Below, piece by piece: positions 58,201 through 59,989 of a DNA stretch of 64,000 bases (positions are counted from its first letter, which is position 1; the number at the start of each line of letters is the position of its first letter). The translations under genes were made by a program, and so were the position numbers. The DNA is from Agrypnia vestita (lineage: Eukaryota; Arthropoda; Insecta; Trichoptera; Phryganeidae), in the NCBI GenBank assembly GCA_016648135.1, contig JADDOH010004044.1, positions 62,001-126,000 on the forward strand, given 5' to 3'. The notes beneath the pieces are model-generated. The model saw only the letters and a program-made list of their open reading frames with translations, did not search any database and had not been told where the DNA came from.

Positions 58201-58255
58201 ACAACTAATGGTCATTGGAGGTGATGATGGCACGTCTAACCTGAATACTGTTGAG
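22227..58255 (+). CDS. kel: kelch / KLHL2-KLHL3 orthologue, partial (3' end outside window)
   Basis: Thirteen exons join in phase to 574 codons encoding a BTB-BACK-kelch protein. These proteins bind CUL3 through BTB/BACK and recruit substrates through a six-bladed kelch propeller; fly Kelch acts at ovarian ring canals and vertebrate KLHL2/KLHL3 target WNK kinases. Order: Ser/His-rich tail; BTB with [42 protein letters not shown] with [50 protein letters not shown]; linker; [15 protein letters not shown]; then blades with [59 protein letters not shown] and [23 protein letters not shown] and SRQCLS are diagnostic for the KLHL2/3/kelch group rather than KLHL20. The last half blade is missing, so at least one more exon lies past 64,000. 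Introns hold most of the mobile DNA in the window. Confidence 0.92.
23295..23438. mobile_element. 144-bp foldback element with a hammerhead-like centre
   Basis: Arms of 44 bp (23295-23338 and 23395-23438) are inverted copies with one mismatch and include TTTGGGTCTTCTGTGG. Between them, on the minus strand, lies TTGATGA, then GGACCCTGTAATGGGATCC, then GAAATGTTGGCC. This is the same centre as in the 27.5-kb foldback, with the hammerhead-like core partly mutated. Intron of kelch. Confidence 0.7.
23532..23672 (+). CDS. kel: kelch exon 2, N-terminal tail
   Basis: Open through QSSLDESSQ, a Gly/Ser stretch, [10 protein letters not shown] and ALDALNQMR, ending two bases into a Lys codon before GTAAGG. 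The acceptor is most likely the AG at 23530-23531, after a pyrimidine-rich tract; AG at 23506-23507 would keep the same phase and add eight residues. The helix [17 protein letters not shown] across the next junction is the usual lead into a KLHL BTB domain. Confidence 0.8.
24669..24899. repeat. Three 77-bp tandem repeats
   Basis: Units start at 24669, 24746 and 24823 with TATTTGCGTTACTATTTYTA and end in TTTACTCCAGCG. They differ at only one or two bases, so the array is young. It lies 77 bp upstream of the Penelope-like pair, in kelch intron 2. Confidence 0.9.
24976..25830 (-). pseudogene. Penelope-like retroelement, 3' part with GIY-YIG domain (left arm)
   Basis: On the minus strand around 25,600-25,440 the sequence reads [17 protein letters not shown], then a stop, then [19 protein letters not shown]. 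This is the start of a GIY-YIG endonuclease as found in Penelope-like elements. Upstream on the minus strand (about 25,690) a second frame gives [14 protein letters not shown], the block just before GIY-YIG in these elements. Frames change and a stop replaces the Gln of YIGQT, so it is dead. About 420 bp of its 3' end forms an inverted repeat with 25,945-26,393. Confidence 0.8.
25930..26393 (+). pseudogene. Penelope-like retroelement, 3' end (right arm)
   Basis: Inverted copy of the previous element's 3' end: [28 protein letters not shown] and a C-terminal [14 protein letters not shown] stop, then the 3' region with the hammerhead-like core and the shared end GTATAAAATATCTGCAACT. The 76-residue ORF at 26,026-26,256 is the natural C-terminus of the Penelope-like protein. 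The short centre (about 25,831-25,929) is unclassified. Confidence 0.75.
26293..26335 (+). ncRNA. Hammerhead-ribozyme-like core in Penelope-like 3' region
   Basis: CTGATGA (26296-26302), a 7-bp stem GTTGAAT/ATTCAAC with loop AAGC, then GAAAC GTC (26322-26329) and GAG pairing with CTC just before CTGATGA (stem I). Penelope-like elements are known to carry hammerhead motifs with a minimal stem III, as here (AC/GT with no loop). One extra base (C, 26303) between CTGATGA and stem II departs from the consensus, so activity is uncertain. The left-arm copy (minus strand, about 25,040-25,075) is degraded. Confidence 0.5.
26765..26909 (+). CDS. kel: kelch exon 3, BTB domain first half
   Basis: After CAG, one base completes the Lys codon, then [30 protein letters not shown] and RDRVTLQ, ending in phase 0 before GTAACT. 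It contains the [17 protein letters not shown] core of the BTB dimer interface. Confidence 0.95.
27508..27700. mobile_element. 193-bp foldback element with two hammerhead-like cores
   Basis: Arms of about 90 bp are inverted copies: ATCTTCAGGTTAG at the left, CTAACCTGAAGAT at the right. Each arm carries the core. On the minus strand (27564-27598) CTGATGA, a GGACCC...GGGATCC stem and GAAACGTC are intact. On the plus strand (27609-27643) the core is TTGATGA...GAAATGTT. As at 26,296, one base separates CTGATGA from the stem. Same family as 23,295-23,438. Intron of kelch. Confidence 0.7.
28608..28752. mobile_element. 145-bp Harbinger-like MITE with TAA target duplication
   Basis: Ends GGGCCGGTTGTTTCAAGTT and its near-perfect inverse, flanked by TAA (28605-28607 and 28753-28755). 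Almost the whole element can fold (AAAAGCATAGATTTTTACG pairs with CGTAAAAATCTATGCTTT). The diverged copy at 20,266-20,406 is the same family. Confidence 0.75.
28867..30374. mobile_element. Tigger/pogo-like element, non-autonomous, 1.5 kb
   Basis: Starts CAGTGAAACTCTCTTAATACG and ends TTTATTAAGCGAGTTTCACTG, with TA on both sides (28865-28866, 30375-30376). No transposase ORF is recognisable. It contains the nested MITE at 29,506-29,882. Its right end lies 100 bp upstream of kelch exon 4. Confidence 0.75.
29506..29882. mobile_element. GC-rich MITE nested in the Tigger element
   Basis: Left end AAGGCCGGCGCCACACTATG and right end close to its inverse (CACCTATTGTGAGGCCGGCCTT). Long inverted repeats continue through TTCTTCCGTCGCGTCTTTGAC. 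The flanks are TTA-like. Same family as 20,004-20,188. The short ORFs here are GC-driven. Confidence 0.7.
30475..30555 (+). CDS. kel: kelch exon 4, BTB domain second half
   Basis: 27 codons, phase 0 at both ends, after TTTTGCAG and before GTTAGT. It reads [15 protein letters not shown] then [12 protein letters not shown], the C-terminal BTB helices leading to the 3-box. Confidence 0.95.
31560..31800 (+). pseudogene. Possible LINE C-terminal remnant
   Basis: One frame contains [31 protein letters not shown] and a final PAEKWRDG. This resembles the basic tail after the RT domain of some LINEs (GRPRKxWxD..). It is short and has no other motif, so this is tentative. Confidence 0.3.
32409..32584 (+). 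CDS. kel: kelch exon 5, BTB-BACK junction
   Basis: Starts [11 protein letters not shown] after GTAG and ends after HFA with two bases over, before GTTAGT. It includes [16 protein letters not shown], the 3-box/BACK segment that contacts CUL3. The GC-content is well above that of the flanking intron. Confidence 0.95.
32915..33329 (+). pseudogene. LINE reverse transcriptase C-terminal region, part 1
   Basis: Reads [10 protein letters not shown], then W-G-G-S-Y-K, a KISQK helix, [19 protein letters not shown] and on to FNKYIKQI before it is cut by a Tigger end at 33,330. SVLQYGI and the following QK...II segment are typical of the RT thumb region in insect LINEs. It continues at 37,095-37,257 and 39,117-39,260, showing that later DNA transposons split one LINE copy. 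Confidence 0.6.
33330..33420. mobile_element. Left end of a Tigger/pogo-like element
   Basis: Begins CAGTACAACCTTGTTAATTCG after TA, continuing with AATTCGAAATT repeats like other Tigger ends here. Its right end is not visible. It lies somewhere before 37,095, where the interrupted LINE resumes. The G-rich run at 33,645-33,720 is low complexity. Confidence 0.55.
34897..35025 (+). pseudogene. MADF-domain protein fragment (Harbinger A)
   Basis: Same protein as 38,268-38,405: [20 protein letters not shown], then ERRPPLYDI and [12 protein letters not shown] one-base insertion near the start (after ATG 34887) puts the ATG out of frame. MADF proteins are the usual DNA-binding partners encoded by PIF/Harbinger transposons. 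Confidence 0.6.
35012..35212 (-). pseudogene. Harbinger transposase N-terminus (Harbinger A)
   Basis: Minus-strand ORF with [23 protein letters not shown], the hallmark start of Harbinger (DDE_Tnp_4-type) transposases, where the consensus is F..YYRMS...F..LL..VGP.I. The ORF stops after NTPFRNV; the catalytic domain is deleted. Confidence 0.75.
36072..37094. other. AT-rich spacer between Tigger copies, no gene seen
   Basis: No ORF, no recognised repeat end. It may belong to the Tigger element whose left end is at 33,330. Confidence 0.4.
37095..37257 (+). pseudogene. LINE remnant, part 2
   Basis: Reads [18 protein letters not shown], one stop, then [15 protein letters not shown] before Tigger B interrupts at 37,260. 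It joins to 39,117 ([10 protein letters not shown]) across that insertion without loss, using the TA duplication as the join. Confidence 0.5.
37540..37728 (-). pseudogene. Pogo/Tigger transposase N-terminal helix-turn-helix
   Basis: From the ATG at 37728: [20 protein letters not shown], then [30 protein letters not shown]. This is the CENP-B-like N-terminal HTH (IAxxYGIxxSTVSxILKN) of pogo/Tigger transposases. The rest of the transposase is missing; the frame runs into noncoding sequence. Confidence 0.75.
37995..38702. mobile_element. PIF/Harbinger-like element B nested in Tigger B
   Basis: Starts GGGTACACGCGCACTAGCG, ends TAGTGCGCGTGTATCC, flanked by TAA on both sides (37992-37994, 38703-38705), a proper Harbinger target duplication. 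Interior as in element A, with an extra internal duplication of the CGCCGCG-type end near 38,590-38,650. Confidence 0.8.
38268..38405 (+). pseudogene. MADF-domain protein fragment (Harbinger B)
   Basis: 45-codon ORF with an intact [46 protein letters not shown], stop. The LI..VxxRPxLYDxxxxxYxD pattern is the first half of a MADF domain. The second half was lost by internal deletion. Confidence 0.65.
39117..39260 (+). pseudogene. LINE remnant, part 3 (protein C-terminus)
   Basis: Reads [20 protein letters not shown], then [19 protein letters not shown] and a stop. The helix LKKKIKxWL near the end is typical for this LINE type; the remnant at 51.2-52.1 kb ends with a similar helix. Confidence 0.55.
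39466..39802. repeat. Dispersed repeat, copy 1 (about 340 bp)
   Basis: Begins AGGCGTTCAAAGCGGCCGA and ends ATGGCAAACTGCTTTGTAGG. A direct copy is at 41,426-41,763 inside a Tigger element. No coding sequence; the family is unknown. Confidence 0.8.
39850..39875. repeat. Perfect 26-bp palindrome
   Basis: GTATGACCGTACA followed by its exact reverse complement, with no spacer. A related phrase, TATGACCGTACGCGCACGGT, lies 20 bp downstream. Confidence 0.85.
40280..40376 (+). CDS. kel: kelch exon 6, BACK domain
   Basis: One base completes the Ala codon, then [29 protein letters not shown], ending phase 0 before GTACTA. Separated from exon 5 by a 7.7-kb intron built of nested transposons. Confidence 0.95.
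40670..40771 (+). CDS. kel: kelch exon 7, BACK domain
   Basis: 34 codons, phase 0: [13 protein letters not shown] then [11 protein letters not shown], after ACTAAG and before [15 protein letters not shown] is the conserved end of the BACK helical array. Confidence 0.95.
40854..42141. mobile_element. Tigger/pogo-like element, 1.29 kb, non-autonomous
   Basis: Starts CAGTAAAACCCCGTTATTGC and ends ATAACGAGGTTCTACTG, with TA at 40852-40853 and 42142-42143. It contains the dispersed repeat copy at 41,426-41,763 and no transposase. Truncated relatives are at 47.4 and 53.0-53.4 kb. Confidence 0.75.
41426..41763. repeat. Dispersed repeat, copy 2
   Basis: Direct copy of 39,466-39,802 with small indels; begins AGGCGTTCAAAGCGGCCGAG. 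Lies within the Tigger at 40.85 kb. Confidence 0.8.
42428..42592 (+). CDS. kel: kelch exon 8, BACK-to-propeller linker
   Basis: 55 codons, phase 0: [36 protein letters not shown], then a Pro/Arg-rich linker ending GAPK before GTATAT. EALxYHLLPxQR is the family's last BACK helix. A DIRS retrotransposon begins 71 bp after the donor. Confidence 0.95.
42664..42833. repeat. DIRS left inverted terminal repeat
   Basis: Begins TATTTTGTGTTCCGTCTCGA and runs to TTTCTTTCATATGAC. It is complementary to 47133-47293, except for an insert of about 36 bp (near 42,713-42,749) absent from the right repeat. Confidence 0.8.
43040..43983 (+). pseudogene. DIRS gag-like ORF, frameshifted
   Basis: ATG at 43040 begins [15 protein letters not shown], with a basic patch RKRRR and Ala/Pro-rich stretches, and runs to [12 protein letters not shown]. 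The conserved continuation ([45 protein letters not shown]) lies in another frame, so one small indel between about 43,560 and 43,625 splits the protein. It ends near 43,983. Unless frameshifting is programmed, this copy lacks a functional gag. The role (RNA/DNA packaging) is inferred from position. Confidence 0.65.
44079..45998 (+). CDS. DIRS reverse transcriptase / RNase H / methyltransferase-like polyprotein
   Basis: Open for 639 codons. The frame begins without an ATG (GTG at 44079), so expression probably depends on the upstream frame. RT motifs: [22 protein letters not shown] and the catalytic YLDD at about residue 214. RNase H starts at [11 protein letters not shown] (about residue 375), followed by E in NQKEAFA, the TDN of [10 protein letters not shown] and a downstream NGIADRLSR. 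The C-terminal DIRS-specific region has QIDLFAS (about 515) and WVFPPPNLV, a methyltransferase-like fold of unknown function in this family. No stop or frameshift is visible, so this enzyme could be intact. Its end overlaps the recombinase frame. Confidence 0.85.
   Translation: MTVAAEVEDDARLNNQFWGGRLRRFQSAWKEFGAPPIVLRILKGARIPFVAKPPLVFPTRQLLSSFSTKESRDMSSHIQALKMSGVLERADHSPSFISNLFLTPKSDNSLRPIFNLKALNAFVEAKPFKLFNHFRVPDFLQPKDWLVKIDLTQAYFHLPIAESHRKFLRLYYQGELLQMTCLPFGLSSAPRMFATLSNWLAGLLRKRGIRTVVYLDDFLLANQSRDLLATQAVETVNLFQHLGWCINRDKCVLIPTQKLEFLGITWDTEANQKSLSDRKCSGLRQVLRRPIEAGSCSPKQVLGLLGRLNFANFATPRGRLHCRRLQRFSRQLQRHEPSRQVELPAAVRQDLEWWLEAVGESCPIHEAPFSHFLTTDAADAGWGGQVDDKTISGQWTPEQMRWHSNQKEAFAVYAVIRDHAYLLRGTKTLLQTDNKTVVTYINKEGGTRSLGLLKITRDLLEFIDQQEISLTAQYIPGRYNGIADRLSRGTPLPEWHLLEPATEEIFRIWGRPQIDLFASATAHVVPNYVSLDSTDCSASYLNAFSQHWDYELAWVFPPPNLVPRVLAHLNLARGTFLLVVPRWEKTFWRADLKQRAKGGPISVRDLKSVLIDTSTGFPPPRVSDLQLEVWRIAVGGNRL
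45899..46954 (+). CDS. DIRS tyrosine recombinase
   Basis: Same strand, different frame from the RT ORF and overlapping its end. The frame is open from 44162 but only the last 350 codons or so look coding; the earlier part is shadow of the RT gene. The N-terminal SAM-like domain has [17 protein letters not shown] and [14 protein letters not shown]. The catalytic domain has Arg in SGRRVQDL (46439-46441), Arg in SVRSAVASL (46778-46780) and the nucleophile Tyr in FQKFYQREI (46877-46879). All three key residues are present. It would integrate the circular DNA form without target duplication. The start codon is not determined. Confidence 0.85.
   Translation, partial: ERPDRYVDRVSPTEGVGPPTGSLENSSGWEQAIADWSQEEQQLFRSGWRGSTLNTYKPAWDRWQRWCTTHSVQPHNPPPATVARYLANLFIHEGLAPRTILVHKSAIVSFCGPALDADKISSNFLVRHVLKAISVSGGCTERLPIWNPRVVGEWLRENPPRNSRYDVSRRTAILLIMASGRRVQDLTLLRVTPDRLIDKGDSTTLWPAFGAKTDTARHKQSGWRLSASDERNINPLFWIRKLVSLSQPRRKPDMKELFVTTAGEVKPASRTMIGGWIKSILREAGVEATPGSVRSAVASLNWLENYPIEEILSRGNWQSEITFQKFYQREIVDKPKQQCPQSSLAPLFTPI
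47007..47106. other. DIRS internal complementary region (circle junction)
   Basis: Positions 47007-47048 match the inverse of the left outer end and 47048-47106 match the inverse of the right outer end (AAAAGAATTTTACCTTCC onward). The two join head-on as they would in a circle of the element. This region templates completion of the ends during DIRS replication. Confidence 0.8.
47133..47293. repeat. DIRS right inverted terminal repeat
   Basis: Complement of 42664-42833 with an outer extension ending GGTAAAATTCTTTT. It sets the right boundary of the element. Confidence 0.8.
47424..47660. mobile_element. Truncated Tigger/pogo-like left end
   Basis: AATCTTGTTATTGCGAAATCC, then AAGGGATCGAAAAATAAAAT and ATAACGAATTCCCA match the first part of the Tigger at 40,854. 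The outer CAGT and the right end are missing. Confidence 0.55.
47661..48828. other. kelch intron 8, no further feature recognised
   Basis: AT-rich sequence with a few GC-richer patches (47,900-48,000 and 48,380-48,480). No ORF, repeat end or RNA gene identified. A T-rich tract and CCAG precede exon 9. Confidence 0.5.
48829..48941 (+). CDS. kel: kelch exon 9, propeller blade 1
   Basis: After [28 protein letters not shown], then [10 protein letters not shown] and SRRC, with a two-base overhang before [21 protein letters not shown] is shared almost word for word with vertebrate KLHL2/3. Confidence 0.95.
49032..49209 (+). CDS. kel: kelch exon 10, blade 2
   Basis: Completes the Arg codon, then [47 protein letters not shown], ending IYA at phase 0 before GTAAGA. 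Only a 90-bp intron separates it from exon 9. Confidence 0.95.
49297..49970. mobile_element. Penelope-like termini forming an inverted repeat, interrupted by a CR1 copy
   Basis: The left part (49309-49370: GGATATTTTATACGAACTG, CGATTCTCGATGTTTCG) is the inverse of the right part (49910-49968). Both match the Penelope-like 3' end at 24,994 and 26,320-26,375. Degenerate hammerhead-like cores (minus strand, GAAGATGCTGCGAGTGCGAAAC and relatives) lie next to the ends. The copy has no protein motif and hosts a truncated CR1 at 49,441-49,739. Confidence 0.55.
49441..49739 (-). mobile_element. 5'-truncated CR1 copy, same family as 59-62.8 kb
   Basis: Reverse complement of about 62,554-62,840. Its 75-codon ORF fragment is identical to the last 75 residues of the full-length CR1 ORF2, and the DNA looks identical by eye, ending in an (AAT)n tail. 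Truncation at the 5' end is the normal result of incomplete reverse transcription. It must be recent. Confidence 0.9.
50283..50423 (+). CDS. kel: kelch exon 11, blade 3
   Basis: 47 codons, phase 0: [42 protein letters not shown], after TTTTTTAG and before GTATGT. The usual blade Tyr in VExYD is Leu here (AEVLD). Confidence 0.95.
50424..51235. other. kelch intron 11, GC-rich patch and possible hAT end
   Basis: A GC-rich stretch (about 50,690-50,775) interrupts AT-rich intron. At 50,803 a phrase CAGTGTTTTTCAATCC resembles the end of Charlie-type hAT elements, but no matching second end is found. No gene. Confidence 0.35.
51240..52090 (+). pseudogene. Decayed LINE, RT end and C-terminal domain
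   Basis: [13 protein letters not shown] (catalytic FADDT with D to G), then [75 protein letters not shown] and [14 protein letters not shown]. These follow in order through RT motifs D-E and the C-terminal region of a LINE, with stops and frameshifts between. It resembles the remnant split across 32.9-39.3 kb. Confidence 0.7.
52925..53420. mobile_element. Two Tigger/pogo right ends in tandem
   Basis: Two segments end in AATTAACGAGGTTCTACTGTA (near 53,092 and 53,413), each preceded by TTTTTCATGAGTT and TTAACAGG(G/A)TTCC. They are truncated or duplicated ends of the same Tigger family as at 40.85 kb; no left ends are seen. Confidence 0.6.
53617..53731 (+). CDS. kel: kelch exon 12, blade 4
   Basis: [34 protein letters not shown], ending one base into a Gly codon before GTAAAT. 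Preceded by TTCTGTGCAG. Confidence 0.95.
54034..54658. mobile_element. PIF/Harbinger-like element with MADF fragment
   Basis: The ends share TTGTTCAGACACA in inverted orientation (AGTGCTTGTTCAGACACA at the left, TGTGTCTGAACAATCAC at the right), with ATA on both sides. It contains a MADF-domain fragment on the minus strand. TIRs differ from the Harbinger elements at 34.6 and 38.0 kb, so this is a second Harbinger family. Confidence 0.65.
54295..54459 (-). pseudogene. MADF-domain fragment (second Harbinger family)
   Basis: From the Met of [30 protein letters not shown], then [11 protein letters not shown] and SWWRYLEMV. The pattern LIxxVxxRPxxWDxxxxDYxN...W is the MADF DNA-binding domain. It ends soon after the domain; the transposase gene is absent. 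Confidence 0.7.
55685..55879 (-). pseudogene. Kolobok/Mutator-like transposase C-terminus
   Basis: [39 protein letters not shown], then [12 protein letters not shown]. The ending E-x-G-x-LYGxGI and the preceding K/R-rich helix are typical of the Mutator-like transposases of insect Kolobok elements. By recalled pattern only. Confidence 0.5.
56053..56283 (-). pseudogene. Kolobok/Mutator-like transposase N-terminus
   Basis: The segment [18 protein letters not shown] matches the start of the Mutator-like transposase domain (S.SA.KL......D). The frame then stops. Preceded by a short basic stretch with no recognised domain. Confidence 0.45.
56692..58040. other. kelch intron 12, no gene seen
   Basis: AT-rich, with a GC-richer piece near 57,590-57,720 and 57,830-57,900 that shows no protein motif. 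The ORFs here have no family features. Confidence 0.5.
58041..58255 (+). CDS. kel: kelch exon 13, blade 5 and start of blade 6
   Basis: Two bases complete Gly, then [64 protein letters not shown], ending phase 0 before GTAAAA. Blade 5 is unusual: the normal VExYDPxTNxW reads [12 protein letters not shown] (TA)n run starts 4 bp into the intron. No further kelch exon is visible before the window ends. Confidence 0.95.
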
Positions 58256-58258
58256 GTA

Positions 58259-58260
58259 AA

Positions 58261-58294
<34 letters not shown>
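58259..58294. repeat. (TA)n microsatellite
   Basis: An AT/TA dinucleotide run of about 35 bp starting 4 bp after the exon 13 donor. A shorter AT run recurs near 58,410. Confidence 0.9.
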
Positions 58295-58298
<4 letters not shown>

Positions 58299-59204
58299 TA
58301 CTATAACTTCTTATTTTATCTTAGGTACTTACTAAAACCAATTGCAATAGTTGAGACCAATTTTTCATTTGAATTTTAGAATTATTAAAAACGCACATTG
58401 TGAAAAATCAATATATATATATAAAAAGAAACCCGTGTTTCCTTATCCGCCAAGTTTTCTCCACAACCAGCCAGGTGGTAGATAGTAGGGACGGGCGTTA
58501 AATGGACGGACTAGTTGAAATCAACCGTTGACTTTGCATCGACGCGTCGACTGTTTACGTTTATCGCATGGACTAGTTGAATTCGTAGACGGTGGACGCC
58601 GGAAGCCGTGGACGATGGACGATTCGAGATTCAACGTAATGCAAAGCAACGAGCGAGAGCAAGACAAAAGGTCTCCGTTTATTTCTCTCTCATCTCTCGC
58701 TGTCGACTTGTAGACGCCATAGACGGCTCGACGGGTAATTTCATTTCAACTCTAAAGTACACGATCATAGAGTGCAGATCTGTGTACACGAACTATGACA
58801 GATATTTGAATTTTGAATGCATGTGTAGGGAGAGATAGGCTTAATAAGCTATTATCTATTATTTTTTACTTGATTTTTTGCAATGTGCACGTGCGACGTT
58901 TCGGTGAATTCCCAATTTTACGCTGTAAAACAATTCTGTTTAATTATTTTATTTTTTATTTAACTATTAACAATACTGTTGAATTGTAATGTCTCTCATA
59001 GAATATTTTCTAAATTTAATTTACTTAAACATCCTAAAAATGAATTACATTGCTTGTTTTTTTTTGTGCATTACCGTGTTCAGTGCTTGTTTTATGCACT
59101 GAACAAATAAAATATTGTATTAGTGCTGTGAAATTTCTGATTTTGTCACTTAAATATCAGTGAACTGTGAACAGTAAGTTGTAATAGTGATAAAAATCAT
59201 CAAC

Positions 59205-59978
59205 ATGGCTAAATGTATGAAATGCCAAGTAGACTTTGAAGAGAAGCAGCTTGTGGTATGCGATGCCTGTGAAAAATTGATATGTAGTGAGTGCGCTGAG
59301 CTAACTGCTTCTGAAATGAAGTGTATGACATTAAAAAAGAGGCAACTCAAGTTCTACTGCCATGTATGTGATGAAGGGATGAAAACAGCCATATTACAAA
59401 TACCTGAATTGCTAAAGAAGGTTCTTGAACTCACCGATGAAGTGAAATATCTGAAGAAAAAATGTAACAACCAATTTATGGATGTGTTGGAAGAGTTGAA
59501 CGATCGTCAAGAAAGGGCAAATAATTTAATAGTTTTTAACTGTGAAGAGTCTGAGTGAAAGAAAAAAAAAAAAGAGTCTGAGAAGAGTGAAAAACTACCT
59601 ATGGACAGAAAATTACATGATACTAACCAAGTTAAGAAGATCATGAATATTGTTACTGGAAAAGAAATTACTCCACGGGCACTCATAAGGCTAGGAAAAG
59701 TTGAAAGCGCTCATTTGGAATCTCGCCCCAGACCCCTGAAAGTGATTTTGGATTCACCCATGCTAGTGAGAAATGCTCTAAAAAATAAAAGTAACCTGAA
59801 TGGCTCTGACAAAAAAAAAGTATTCATTAAGTCCGACCTAACAATCAAACAAAGAACCCAACTGAGAGAGCTATCGGAAGAACTGAAGTTGCGTAGAGAG
59901 AAGGGTGAGAGCGATATTACTATTAGGTATATAAATGGAACACCTAAGATTATTAAAATTCCTCCAAAAAACATGTAG
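59205..59978 (+). pseudogene. CR1 ORF1, PHD-type zinc finger protein, one in-frame stop
   Basis: The ATG at 59205 starts MAKCMKCQVDFEEK. A Cys4-His-Cys3 pattern follows (CMKC, CDAC, CSEC, CHVC) as in the PHD-like finger of CR1 ORF1 proteins, then a coiled-coil stretch and a C-terminal domain with ALIRLGKV, RPRPLKVIL and DLTIKQRTQLREL, a nucleic-acid-binding region. One TGA (59556-59558) interrupts the frame, directly before a poly-A tract flanked by two copies of GAGTCTGAG; the frame is otherwise the same on both sides. So a small insertion, about 27 bp, created the stop. Without it ORF1 would be about 257 codons. Confidence 0.75.
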
Positions 59979-59989
59979 CATCACAGCTG

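Noticed and set aside
58500..58840. ORFs of 61-76 residues upstream of the CR1
   Set aside because: Contain repeated GACGG/GACGA words with no domain; probably noncoding intron or 5' repeat sequence.
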